Part shown: in pieces, positions 18,289 through 27,073 of the stretch
Layout: each line of letters opens with the position of its first letter
Position numbering within the stretch: position 1 is the stretch's first letter
Assembly (NCBI RefSeq): GCF_004335005.1
Contig: NZ_RQRT01000028.1
Coordinates: 1-48,492, forward strand
DNA from: Paracoccus nototheniae
GTDB taxonomy: Bacteria > Pseudomonadota > Alphaproteobacteria > Rhodobacterales > Rhodobacteraceae
Direction of reading: 5' to 3'
Length of the DNA stretch: 48,492 nucleotides
Notes under the pieces: generated by a model
Database searches by the model: none
What the model was told of the DNA's origin: nothing
What the model saw: the letters and a program-made list of their open reading frames with translations, nothing else
Program-made: the position numbers and the translations under genes

Positions 18289-20262
18289 TCACAAGGTGAT
18301 GCGATACCGCACGAACCCGTCCGCCGCCGCGCCCGCATCCTCGATGCTCAGCGTCGTGACATCGCCCAGATAGGCCGCAGCCCCCGGTCCCGTGTCAAAC
18401 AGCACCGTCGCCCCCTCCAGCGGCACGAACGACCAGTTCCCGTCCGCCGCCGGATCGATGGTCCCCTCCTCGACGATGTAACGCACGATCACGTCGCGAT
18501 TGGTATCCGGCCCCTCAAAGACGATGGTCGATCCATCCGCCCCCGGAAACGCCCCCCCGCCCGAGGCGCGGTAATTGTTCGTCGCGATGATGAACACCGC
18601 CTCCGGATCGACCGGCTGCCCGTCAAAGGACAGATCGACGATCCGGCTGGCCCCGGCATCGACCAGCAGCCCATCGGCATCAAAGCGTGACGGCTGAGAC
18701 AGATCGATCCGATAGCTCACCCCATCGATCACATCGAAATTATAGCTGCGGAAATCCGGATCCAGCAGCATCTGATCCGCCTCGCCCGGGGTGATCTGCA
18801 AAAACGCCCCGGCGCTGCGCTCCAGCCAGTCCTTGACCTGCGTGCCCGTCACCTGCACCGCGCGGATGGTGTTGGGATACAGATACAGATCGGCCACATT
18901 GCGGATCGCGATATCGCCCGCCGGGACGTCGGTAAAGTAATCCGGCCCCCCGCGCCCGCCCGCCTTGAAGGGCGCCGCCGCCGACAGGATCGGCAGCCCC
19001 TCATGCTCGGTCCCCGCCAGCATCTGCGCGATATACCAGCTTTGCGCGTTCGAGACGATCTGCACCGACGGATCGTCGGCCACCATCGCGAAATAGCTGT
19101 ACAGCGGCGCCGTCGTCTGCCCCACCGGGCGGCGCACATAATCCAGCGTTTCCTGATGCTCGGCGGCGGTCGCCGCCTCGATGGCCGCGACGCTGTCGAC
19201 CAACGCCGTCACCTCGCCTTCGTCATCGCGTTCGGCAATCGGGCGCGCCTCGACCTCGTGGCCGGCCACGACCCATCCATCGCCCTGACGCTGCATCAGC
19301 AGATCGACCAGCCCCATATGCGACCCCCAGAACCCGGCCATCACGCCCGGCTTGCCGCCGATCGTGCCAAGCGCGGCATCGACGCCCTCGACCCCTTCGA
19401 AATCAGGACCGGGAAAGACCTGATGCGCATGGCCGGTCAGGATCACGTCGATCCCCTCGATCCCGGCCAGCGGAATAGCGGCATTCTCCATCCCCGGCTC
19501 GGCCAAGGCGCCGCCGATCCCGCAATGGGCCAGCGCGATGACCAGATCGACCCCCTCGGCCCGCAGCTTCGGCACCCAGGCTTCGGCGGCCTCGACGATG
19601 TCGCGGGTGGTGACCTGCCCCTCCAGATGACCCCGATCCCATTGCATGATCTGCGGCGGCACGAATCCGATGATCCCGATGCGGATCGGATGGGCCTCGC
19701 CCGCGCCATCGACCAGATCGCGTTCCAGCACGGCATAGGGCGGCACTAGTGTCCGGTCCTCACCGGGGCTGGCACCCTCCTGGCGCACGACATTCGCGCA
19801 GACCACTGGCCAGCCCGCCCCGGCCAGACTGGCCTGCAGAAACGCCAGCCCATAGTTGAATTCGTGATTGCCAAGCGTGCCGCCGTCATAGCGCAAAGCC
19901 GCCATCGCCTGAATGACGGGATGGCTGGCCCCTTCGGGCATCCCCCGCTCATAGGCGATGTAATCGCCCATCGGATTGCCCTGCAGGAAATCGCCATTGT
20001 CCAGCAGCAGGCTGTTGGTGGCCTCGGCCCGCACCGCACCCACCAGCGCCGCCGTGCGCGCCAGACCCACCGTGTCCGCCACCCGGTCGGCGTAATAATC
20101 ATAGGGCCAGACATGCACATGCAGATCCGTCGTCTCCATGATCCGCAGATGCGCCTGCCCCGCTTCCGCCCGGGCCGAGAACGGATGCAGCGCCACCAAC
20201 GACGCCCCCGCCGCACCAGAGATCAGAAAGCCGCGGCGTGTCAGGGCAAAGGCGTTGGTCAT
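18289..20262 (-). CDS. cpdB: Tat-exported 2',3'-cyclic-nucleotide phosphodiesterase / 3'-nucleotidase (CpdB-like)
   Basis: This 657-residue periplasmic enzyme of the 5'-nucleotidase/CpdB family scavenges phosphate and nucleosides from extracellular nucleotides. The N-terminus carries a twin-arginine signal ([14 protein letters not shown]9-R10), then ARAEAG as the cleavage region. The metallophosphoesterase motifs are [46 protein letters not shown] and [11 protein letters not shown]. The C-terminal 5'-nucleotidase domain contains NNYRASGGG with the substrate-stacking aromatics. ATG 20262 is chosen because GGGA is 8 nt upstream; ATG 20271 is an alternative. The gene sits on the opposite strand between the transglutaminase and Anbu genes and splits an otherwise recurrent cluster. 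Confidence 0.9.
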   Translation of the reverse strand: MTNAFALTRRGFLISGAAGASLVALHPFSARAEAGQAHLRIMETTDLHVHVWPYDYYADRVADTVGLARTAALVGAVRAEATNSLLLDNGDFLQGNPMGDYIAYERGMPEGASHPVIQAMAALRYDGGTLGNHEFNYGLAFLQASLAGAGWPVVCANVVRQEGASPGEDRTLVPPYAVLERDLVDGAGEAHPIRIGIIGFVPPQIMQWDRGHLEGQVTTRDIVEAAEAWVPKLRAEGVDLVIALAHCGIGGALAEPGMENAAIPLAGIEGIDVILTGHAHQVFPGPDFEGVEGVDAALGTIGGKPGVMAGFWGSHMGLVDLLMQRQGDGWVVAGHEVEARPIAERDDEGEVTALVDSVAAIEAATAAEHQETLDYVRRPVGQTTAPLYSYFAMVADDPSVQIVSNAQSWYIAQMLAGTEHEGLPILSAAAPFKAGGRGGPDYFTDVPAGDIAIRNVADLYLYPNTIRAVQVTGTQVKDWLERSAGAFLQITPGEADQMLLDPDFRSYNFDVIDGVSYRIDLSQPSRFDADGLLVDAGASRIVDLSFDGQPVDPEAVFIIATNNYRASGGGAFPGADGSTIVFEGPDTNRDVIVRYIVEEGTIDPAADGNWSFVPLEGATVLFDTGPGAAAYLGDVTTLSIEDAGAAADGFVRYRITL

Positions 20263-20467
20263 GCGTGTCATCCCATCTGTGTTGGAACACCCAGCATGTG
20301 CCATCCGTTTGCCCAAGGCGACCCCCCCATGGCACGCCCCCCGCGCGCACCGGCGGTCCCTTGCCGCACCAGCGACCCATTTCATGACAGTTGTCTGAAA
20401 CGAGCGATTGCGCGCCCCGCGCCCCGGTCCTAGTCTCTGCGCGATCTGGACATGGAAAGACCTGCCG

Positions 20468-21193
20468 ATGACCTATTGCGTCGGACTGAAACTGGATGCC
20501 GGGCTGGTGCTGTTGTCCGACACCCGCACCAATGCCGGGCTGGACAACATCTCATGCTATCGCAAGATGTTCTTCTTTGAAAACCCCGGCGAACGCATCA
20601 TCACGATCCTGACCGCCGGATCGCTGTCGGTCACCCAGACCACCATCGCCCGTCTGGAAGAGGCGATCGAGGATGATCTGGCGGATGAGACGACCTCGAT
20701 CCTGCAGGCGCCGACGATGCTGCGCGTCGCCACGATCATCGGCGACACGCTTTGCCGCACAAGGCGCGAGATCGCCGAACAATGCCGCGACCTGAAACAG
20801 CAGGCCTCGGCCAGCATGATCGTGGCGGGCCAGCGCGCGGGCGGCGACATGCGCCTGTTCCTGATCTATCCCGAAGGCAACTTCATCGAGGCGACCGAGG
20901 ATACGCCCTTCCTGCAGATCGGCGAACATAAATACGGCAAGCCGATCCTCGACCGGGTGGTCACCCCGGCGACCAGCCTGGCCGACGCGCAAAAGGCCGT
21001 GCTGTTGTCGATGGATTCGACGCTGCGGTCGAACCTGTCGGTCGGCATGCCGCTGGACATGGCGGTGATCGAACAGGGCGCCTGCGCGGTCACCACGCGC
21101 CGCCGCATCCTCGACGGCGATCCCGATTTCGCGCAGATGAGCGCCGCCTGGTCCGCCGCCCTGCGCGACAGCTTCGTCAAGGTCACCCTCTAG
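20468..21193 (+). CDS. Anbu-type proteasome-related peptidase
   Basis: This 241-residue Ntn-hydrolase fold protein opens [20 protein letters not shown], the Anbu (ancestral beta subunit, proteasome/HslV-related) signature. If Met1 is removed, the proteasome-type residues fall in place: Thr1, Asp17 (LLSDTR) and Lys32 (CYRKMFFF). Anbu subunits form HslV-like or lock-washer assemblies; peptidase substrates remain poorly defined. Its usual companions, ATP-grasp, alpha-E and transglutaminase, lie just upstream on the same strand, but here cpdB intervenes and Anbu must have its own promoter in the ~200-bp divergent gap. No ATPase unfoldase partner is nearby. The assignment is strong and the role unresolved. 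Confidence 0.92.
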   Translation: MTYCVGLKLDAGLVLLSDTRTNAGLDNISCYRKMFFFENPGERIITILTAGSLSVTQTTIARLEEAIEDDLADETTSILQAPTMLRVATIIGDTLCRTRREIAEQCRDLKQQASASMIVAGQRAGGDMRLFLIYPEGNFIEATEDTPFLQIGEHKYGKPILDRVVTPATSLADAQKAVLLSMDSTLRSNLSVGMPLDMAVIEQGACAVTTRRRILDGDPDFAQMSAAWSAALRDSFVKVTL

Positions 21194-21197
21194 ACCC

Positions 21198-21252
21198 TTT
21201 CATCTTGGTAAAAATATCCCCGGGGAGTCCGCAGGACGGGGGCAGCGCCCCC
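21198..21252. repeat. Intergenic palindromic repeat with G/C hairpin (Anbu/maeB)
   Basis: Four nt after the Anbu stop, TTTCATCTTGGTAAAAATAT is followed by CCCCGGGGAGTCC and the hairpin GGGGGC(21238-21243)/GCCCCC(21247-21252). It is the same orientation and design as the copy at 18.2 kb. Confidence 0.65.
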
Positions 21253-21342
21253 CCCTCGGCCCCTCCAGCCGCGCGACGCGCGTTGCCGTGCCCCTGCCCC
21301 CGCGTTAAGCAGGGCAGGACACAGCCCCGGGGGATCCAGACC

Positions 21343-23622
21343 ATGACCGACAAGACCATCATCCGCACCCGCATCACCCCCGAAGAGGCGCTGGCCTATC
21401 ACATGGAGCCGCGGCCGGGGAAATACGACATCGTCCCCTCGACCCCCATGACCACGCAGCGCGACCTGTCGCTGGCCTATTCGCCGGGCGTCGCGGTGCC
21501 GGTGCAGGCCATCGCCGACAACCCCGAGACCGCCTATGACTATACCACCAAGGGCAATATGGTCGCGGTGATCTCGAACGGCACGGCGATCCTGGGGATG
21601 GGCAATCTGGGCGCGCTGGCCTCCAAGCCGGTGATGGAGGGCAAGGCGGTGCTGTTCAAGCGCTTCGCCGATGTGAACGCCATCGATCTTGAACTGGACA
21701 CCGAAGACGCCGACGAATTCATCAACGCGGTCAAGCTGATGGGTCCGACCTTCGGGGGCATCAACCTCGAGGATATCAAGGCGCCCGAATGCTTCATCAT
21801 CGAACAGCGCCTGAAAGAGCTGATGGACATCCCGGTCTTTCATGACGACCAGCACGGCACGGCGGTGATCTGCGCGGCGGGTCTTCTGAACGCGCTGGAA
21901 CTGTCGGGCAAGAATATCGGCGACGTGCGCATCGTGCTGAACGGCGCCGGAGCGGCTGGCATCGCCTGTCTGGAACTGCTGAAATCCATGGGTGCGCGGC
22001 ATGAAAACTGCATCATGTGCGACACCAAGGGGGTCATCTACCAAGGCCGGACCGAGGGCATGAACCAGTGGAAATCGGCCCATGCGGTCGTGACCGCCGC
22101 GCGCAGCCTGGAAGAGGCCATGAAGGGCGCCGACGTGTTTCTGGGCGTCTCGGCCAAGGGCGCGGTGACGCAGGACATGGTGGCCAGCATGGCCGACAAC
22201 CCGGTCATCTTCGCAATGGCCAATCCCGATCCCGAAATCACCCCCGAAGATGCCCATGCCGTCCGCCCCGACGCGATCGTGGCCACCGGGCGCAGCGACT
22301 ATCCCAATCAGGTCAACAACGTTCTGGGCTTTCCCTATCTGTTCCGGGGCGCGCTGGACATCCATGCCCGCGCCATCAATGACGAGATGAAGATCGCCTG
22401 CGCCGAGGCTCTGGCGAAACTGGCGCGCGAGGATGTGCCCGACGAGGTCGCCGTCGCCTATGGCCGCAAGCTGCAATTCGGGCGCGATTACATCATCCCG
22501 ACGCCCTTCGACCCCCGCCTGATCCATGTGATCCCGCCCGCCGTGGCCAAGGCGGGGATGGAGACCGGCGTCGCCCGCCGCCCGATCATCGACATGGAGG
22601 GCTATGTCCAGACGCTGAAGGCCCGCATGGACCCGACAGCGGCGATCCTTCAGGGCATCCATGCCCGCGCCCGGTCCAAGCAGGCGCGGATGATCTTTGC
22701 CGAGGGCGACGATCCCCGCGTGCTGCGCGCCGCCGTCGCATGGCAGCGCGGCGGCATGGGCCAGTCGTTGGTCGTGGGCCGCGAGGCCGAGGTCCGCGCC
22801 GAACTGGAGGCGCTTGGCATGGGCGACGCCTATCGCGAGATCAGCGTCGTGAATGCCGCCAATACCCGCCATCTGGATAGCTATCACGAGTTTCTTTACC
22901 AGCGCCTGCAACGCAAGGGCGTGGACCGCGAGGATGCCTTCAAGCTGGCCAATCGCGACCGCCATGTCTTCGCCGCCCTGATGCTGGCCCATGGGCATGG
23001 CGACGGGCTGGTCACCGGGGTGACGCGCAAGAACGCCCCGGTTCTGGCGCAGATCGGGCAGGTCTTCGACGTGCGCCCGCAGGACGGCGCGGTGGGGATC
23101 ACCGCCGTGCTGCACCGGGGCCGGATCGTGCTGATCGGCGACACGCTGGTTCATGAATGGCCCGAGCCCGAGGATCTGGCCGATATCGCCACGCGCGGCG
23201 CCGCCGTCGCCCGCGGTCTGGGGCTGGAGCCGCGCGTGGCCTTCCTGTCATTCTCGAATTTCGGCTATCCGGTCAGCGAACGCGCGACCAAGATGGCCGA
23301 GGCCCCCCGCGTTCTGGACGCGCGCGGCGCCGATTTCGAATACGAGGGCGAGATGACCGTCGATGTCGCCCTGAACATGGACGCCGCCGCCCGCTATCCG
23401 TTCAGCCGGCTGAGTGCACCGGCCAATGTGCTGGTGGTGCCGGCGCGGCATTCGGCCTCGATTTCCGTCAAGCTGCTGCAGGAAATGGCGGGCGCCACGG
23501 TGATCGGGCCGATCCTGACCGGGGTGGGGCGGCCGATCCAGATCTGTTCGACCAATTCGACGGTCAGCGATATCCTGAACATGGCGGCGATTGCCGCCGG
23601 GGGGCTTGGGGCGGCCAGCTGA
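21343..23622 (+). CDS. maeB: NADP-dependent malic enzyme with C-terminal phosphotransacetylase-like domain
   Basis: This 759-residue fusion of the MaeB type oxidatively decarboxylates malate to pyruvate with NAD(P)H, supplying pyruvate and NADPH during growth on C4 acids. The N-terminal malic domain (1-~430) has the tyrosine/lysine region SLAYSPGVAVP, VPVFHDDQHGTAV for metal binding, and the nucleotide-binding GAGAAGIA. Residues ~440-759 form a Pta-like domain (IFAEGDDPRVLRA, FANVLVVPARHSAS-like region, QICSTNSTVSDI) that in MaeB is regulatory by acetyl-CoA rather than a proven transacetylase. ATG 21343 has a GGGGGA Shine-Dalgarno. A C4-dicarboxylate/anion carrier (DASS) is encoded nearby at 24.7 kb. 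Confidence 0.93.
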   Translation: MTDKTIIRTRITPEEALAYHMEPRPGKYDIVPSTPMTTQRDLSLAYSPGVAVPVQAIADNPETAYDYTTKGNMVAVISNGTAILGMGNLGALASKPVMEGKAVLFKRFADVNAIDLELDTEDADEFINAVKLMGPTFGGINLEDIKAPECFIIEQRLKELMDIPVFHDDQHGTAVICAAGLLNALELSGKNIGDVRIVLNGAGAAGIACLELLKSMGARHENCIMCDTKGVIYQGRTEGMNQWKSAHAVVTAARSLEEAMKGADVFLGVSAKGAVTQDMVASMADNPVIFAMANPDPEITPEDAHAVRPDAIVATGRSDYPNQVNNVLGFPYLFRGALDIHARAINDEMKIACAEALAKLAREDVPDEVAVAYGRKLQFGRDYIIPTPFDPRLIHVIPPAVAKAGMETGVARRPIIDMEGYVQTLKARMDPTAAILQGIHARARSKQARMIFAEGDDPRVLRAAVAWQRGGMGQSLVVGREAEVRAELEALGMGDAYREISVVNAANTRHLDSYHEFLYQRLQRKGVDREDAFKLANRDRHVFAALMLAHGHGDGLVTGVTRKNAPVLAQIGQVFDVRPQDGAVGITAVLHRGRIVLIGDTLVHEWPEPEDLADIATRGAAVARGLGLEPRVAFLSFSNFGYPVSERATKMAEAPRVLDARGADFEYEGEMTVDVALNMDAAARYPFSRLSAPANVLVVPARHSASISVKLLQEMAGATVIGPILTGVGRPIQICSTNSTVSDILNMAAIAAGGLGAAS

Positions 23623-23628
23623 GGACAA

Positions 23629-23727
23629 GGGGGGCGCTGCCCCCCGTCCCGCGCCTTCGCCGCTGAAAAAGGTCCCCCGGACCTTTTTCGGACGCGGCTC
23701 AGCCCCGGGATATTTTTTGCCAAGATG
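23629..23727. repeat. Intergenic palindromic repeat, with an embedded terminator
   Basis: A hairpin GGGGGGC(23629-23635)/GCCCCCC(23639-23645) and a reversed box CCCGGGATATTTTTTGCCAAGATG (23704-23727) flank an intervening perfect terminator. This is the longest copy of the recurring element and is oriented like the one at 9.3 kb. Confidence 0.6.
23665..23689. terminator. Bidirectional intrinsic terminator between maeB and trhO
   Basis: GAAAAAGGTCC (23665-23675) and GGACCTTTTTC (23679-23689) form a perfect inverted repeat around CCC. Each strand ends in a T-run, so it can stop transcription from maeB (plus) and trhO (minus), which converge here. Confidence 0.85.
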
Positions 23728-23732
23728 ACGGG

Positions 23733-24623
23733 TCAGGCGTTGCCGTCGAACTGACGCTGGCGGTCGCGAAAGCGGGCGCGGTCGGCATCGCTGTATTCGT
23801 CGATGCAGCGGTGGCAGCAGGCGCCCTCTTCATATTCGGGGCGAACGCGATCCTCGGGTGACAGGGGGCGGCGGCAGGCATGGCAGAGGCCGTGGCGGCC
23901 CGGCGCCAGACCGTGGGTCAGGGCGACGCGCTGGTCGAAGACGAAGCAGTCGCCCTGCCACAGGCTGTCGGGTTCGGGAATCTCTTCGAGATATTTGAGG
24001 ATGCCGCCCTGCAGGTGATGGACCTGCGGGACGCCCTGCGCGATCAGGTAGTTCGTCGATTTTTCGCAGCGGATGCCGCCGGTGCAGAACATGGCAATGC
24101 GCTTGCCCTGAAAGCGCTGAGCATTCTCGGCCCACCATGCGGGAAAATCGCGAAACGTCTTCGTGCCCGGATCCACGGCGCCCTGAAAGCTGCCGATGGC
24201 TGTTTCATAGTCGTTGCGGGTGTCGATCACCGCCACATCGGGGGCGGCGATCAGGGCGTTCCAATCGGCCGGCGCCACATAGCGGCCGACCGCCGCGGTC
24301 GGGTCCACATCGGGCTGGCCCATGGTCACGATCTCGCGTTTCAGGCGGACCTTCATGCGGGCAAAGGGTGGGCTGTCTGCCGTGCTGGCTTTCCAGTCCA
24401 GCGCGGCGAAGCCCGGCCAGTCGCGCAGATGGGCGATGACGGCGTCGATGCCTGCGCGGGGACCGGCGATGGTGCCGTTCACACCTTCGGGCGCCAGCAG
24501 CAGCGTGCCGACCAGCCCATGTATGCGGCACAGATCCAGAAGCGGTCCCTGACGGGAGTCCGGATCGGGCAGGCGCGCGAAATAATAGAGGGCGGCGACG
24601 GTGATCTGTGGATGTGGCAGCAT
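23733..24623 (-). CDS. trhO: tRNA uridine(34) hydroxylase TrhO (rhodanese-like, UPF0176)
   Basis: This 296-residue cytosolic protein has an N-terminal acylphosphatase-like/UPF0176 region (VGTLLLAPEGVNGTIAG) and a rhodanese domain (~120-215). The active-site loop is CTGGIRCEKS, with C180 as catalytic cysteine. A Cys-rich C-terminus follows (CHACRRPLS...CCHRCID), likely zinc-binding. TrhO/YceA proteins make 5-hydroxyuridine at the tRNA wobble position using O2. It converges with maeB across the terminator at 23665-23689 and shares its strand with the DASS transporter upstream, 58 bp away. Confidence 0.9.
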   Translation of the reverse strand: MLPHPQITVAALYYFARLPDPDSRQGPLLDLCRIHGLVGTLLLAPEGVNGTIAGPRAGIDAVIAHLRDWPGFAALDWKASTADSPPFARMKVRLKREIVTMGQPDVDPTAAVGRYVAPADWNALIAAPDVAVIDTRNDYETAIGSFQGAVDPGTKTFRDFPAWWAENAQRFQGKRIAMFCTGGIRCEKSTNYLIAQGVPQVHHLQGGILKYLEEIPEPDSLWQGDCFVFDQRVALTHGLAPGRHGLCHACRRPLSPEDRVRPEYEEGACCHRCIDEYSDADRARFRDRQRQFDGNA

Positions 24624-24681
24624 GGGCGTGGCCTTATCGCGGCCACGCCCTGTCGTGCAAGTCCCTAGAAGATCAGGCCCC

Positions 24682-26277
24682 CTAGAACGTCAGGCCCAGG
24701 GCCAGACCGCCCAGAAGATAGGTCAGGCAGGTGATCAGCAGGATGCCGATGATGTTCAGGACGAACCCGCCCTTGGCCATCTGCGCAATGGTCACCGTGC
24801 CGGTGCCGAAGACGATGGCATTGGGCGGCGTGCCCACCGGCAGCATGAAGGCGCAGGTCGCCGCCAGCGCCGCCGGGATCAGCAGCGTCATGGCATCGGC
24901 ACCGATGCCCAAAGCCACCCCACCCAGAATCGGGATGAAGGTCGCTGCCGTCGCGGTGTTCGAGGTGATCTCGGTCAGAAACAGGATGATCGTGACCACG
25001 GCTGCCACCAGGAAGATCGTCGGCAGCGACCCCAGACCCGTGACCTGCTGGCCGAACCATCCGTCCAGACCCGACGAGGCAACCGCCGAGGCGAGGCTGA
25101 GGCCGCCCCCGAACAGCAGCAGCACGCCCCAGGGCAGGCCAGCCTCGGCGTCCTTCCAGTCCAGCACCATCTTGTTGCGGCCCTTGCCCGGCAACAGGAA
25201 CATCACCAGACCCGCACCGATGGCGATGGCCGTGTCGTCCAGACTGTCCAGCCACGGTGCCGCAGCCCCGATGGCGGGGATGGTGGCCAGAAGGCCCGGC
25301 ACGATCCACAGGAAGGCGGCGCCCAGAAACACCCCCAGCACCATCTTTTCGCCTTGGCTCAGCGGGCCCAGACCACGGACCTGCTCCTCGATCATCTCGC
25401 GGCCGCCGGGAATTTCCGGCAGATCGAAGCGATAGAGAACGCGGGTCATCAGGAACCACGCGATGATGATGAAGATGAAGGCCAGCGGCGTGCCCAGCAT
25501 CATCCATTCCAGAAAGCCGATGTTGCGCCCCAGCTCGTCCGAGGCATAGCCCGCGACGATGGCATTGGGCGGGCTGCCCAGCAACGTGCCAAGCCCCCCC
25601 ATCGAGGCCGCCCAGGCAATCGACAGCACCAGACAGACGCCAAAGGCGCTGATGTTGGGATCCTTCACGACATCGGTGATGGTATTGCCGCCCTTGAGCG
25701 CCTCTTCGGCGGCGGCGCCGTCCTGACGCGAGCTGCGGTCAACGACCAGCGACAGGACCGACAGGCCGATCGGCAGCATCATCAGCGTGGTGGCGGTATT
25801 GGACACCCACATCGACAAAAAGCCGGTGGCCAGCATCATGCCCAGCACGATCTGGCGCGGCGCCGTGCCGACCTTGCGCAAGGTCATCAGCGCGATGCGG
25901 GTATGCAGGTGCCATTTCTCCATCGCGATGGCGATCAGAAAGCCGCCCAGAAACAGGAACACGATAGAGCTGGCATAGGGCTGGGTCGCCTGACCGACGG
26001 TGGTTTCCGTCAGGGCCGGGATCAGCACGATGGGCAAAAGCGCGGTGGCCGACAGCGGGATCGCCTCGGTCATCCACCAGATGGCCATCAGCGTGCCGAC
26101 GGCGGCGACGATGCGGGCATCCTCGGACAGCCCCTCTTGTCCGCCCAGCAGAACCCAGACCAACGCGGCCATGGCCAGACCAAGGGCGCGCAGCGTCCAG
26201 ATGGTCCGCGCGGACCGGGTCGGCACCTCGTTTTCGTCATATGCGGCGGGGTGATGCAGGTCGTCCTGTATGCCCAT
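24682..26277 (-). CDS. DASS/SLC13-family sodium:dicarboxylate (or anion) symporter
   Basis: This 531-residue inner-membrane transporter has about 11-12 hydrophobic helices. Both SNT signature loops of the divalent anion:Na+ symporter family are present: MWVSNTATTLMMLP in the first half and TEITSNTATAATFIPIL in the second, with VGTPPNAIVFGTG near the C-terminus. Family substrates are succinate, malate, fumarate, citrate or sulfate. A dicarboxylate role is suggested, not proven, by the nearby malic enzyme gene. GGGAGG lies 7 nt upstream of ATG 26277. The gene is divergent from pncA, with a 139-bp shared promoter region. Confidence 0.9.
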   Translation of the reverse strand: MGIQDDLHHPAAYDENEVPTRSARTIWTLRALGLAMAALVWVLLGGQEGLSEDARIVAAVGTLMAIWWMTEAIPLSATALLPIVLIPALTETTVGQATQPYASSIVFLFLGGFLIAIAMEKWHLHTRIALMTLRKVGTAPRQIVLGMMLATGFLSMWVSNTATTLMMLPIGLSVLSLVVDRSSRQDGAAAEEALKGGNTITDVVKDPNISAFGVCLVLSIAWAASMGGLGTLLGSPPNAIVAGYASDELGRNIGFLEWMMLGTPLAFIFIIIAWFLMTRVLYRFDLPEIPGGREMIEEQVRGLGPLSQGEKMVLGVFLGAAFLWIVPGLLATIPAIGAAAPWLDSLDDTAIAIGAGLVMFLLPGKGRNKMVLDWKDAEAGLPWGVLLLFGGGLSLASAVASSGLDGWFGQQVTGLGSLPTIFLVAAVVTIILFLTEITSNTATAATFIPILGGVALGIGADAMTLLIPAALAATCAFMLPVGTPPNAIVFGTGTVTIAQMAKGGFVLNIIGILLITCLTYLLGGLALGLTF

Positions 26278-26360
26278 CGTGATCCTCCCTTTTTGATTCA
26301 GCGTAAGTATCGGAGGCCATAAAGCAAACGATCTTTCGCAACCACCCTTGCTGACCGGAC

Positions 26361-26390
26361 TTGACGCCCTTGGCGCGCAGTCTGCTTATG
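26361..26390 (+). promoter_or_regulatory. Candidate promoter of pncA
   Basis: TTGACG (26361-26366) and the -10-like GCTTAT (26384-26389) are 17 bp apart. Transcription would begin about 20 nt before the pncA ATG. This is pattern evidence only. Confidence 0.4.
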
Positions 26391-26416
26391 GTGGCCGCAA
26401 CAACCCCGAGGCCGCG

Positions 26417-27013
26417 ATGACCCATGCTCTGATCGTGATCGATGTGCAGATGGATTTCTGCCCGGGCGGCAGGCTGGCCGTGGCGGGCGGCGATCACGTC
26501 GTGGCGCCCATCAATGCGCTGATGGCCGGGGCGGATGCGGTGATCCTGACGCAGGACTGGCATCCCGCCGATCACGCCAGCTTTGCCGACAACCATCCCG
26601 GTGCGGCGCCCTATTCGGTGGTGCAGATGCCCTATGGCCCGCAGGTGCTGTGGCCCGCGCATTGCGTGACGGGCACGCAAGGCGCGGCGTTTCATCCCGG
26701 TCTGGACGTGGGGCGGGCCGATCTGATCCTGCGCAAGGGATTTCGCTCCGGGATCGACAGCTATTCCGCCTTTTTCGAAAACGACCGCAGCACCGCCACG
26801 GGGCTTGCCGGATATCTGCGCGACCGGGGGATCGACCGGCTGTCCTTTGCGGGCCTCGCCTATGATTTCTGCGTCGCCTGGAGCGCGATGGACGCCGCCC
26901 GCCTTGGGTTCAGGGCGCAGGTGGTCGAACAGGCCTGCCGGGCCATCGATCTGGATGGCAGTCTGGCCAAGGCTCGCGACGCGATGCGACAGGCCGGCGT
27001 CGCGCTGGTCTGA
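26417..27013 (+). CDS. pncA: Nicotinamidase PncA
   Basis: This 198-residue isochorismatase-fold amidase hydrolyses nicotinamide to nicotinate for NAD salvage. The triad is visible: D9 (VIDVQMDF), K107 (LILRKGF) and C152 (GLAYDFCVAWSA), with metal ligands in QDWHPADH (D47, H49) and PAHCV (H82). ATG 26417 has GAGG 6 nt upstream; an earlier in-frame ATG at 26348 would override the predicted promoter. pncB, the next step, follows 60 bp later on the same strand, so they are probably one transcription unit. Confidence 0.95.
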   Translation: MTHALIVIDVQMDFCPGGRLAVAGGDHVVAPINALMAGADAVILTQDWHPADHASFADNHPGAAPYSVVQMPYGPQVLWPAHCVTGTQGAAFHPGLDVGRADLILRKGFRSGIDSYSAFFENDRSTATGLAGYLRDRGIDRLSFAGLAYDFCVAWSAMDAARLGFRAQVVEQACRAIDLDGSLAKARDAMRQAGVALV

Positions 27014-27073
27014 GCGCTTGCAGCCCGCGGCACTTTTGGGCACCAAGGGAGAAATCTTGAGGGATCGGGACCA

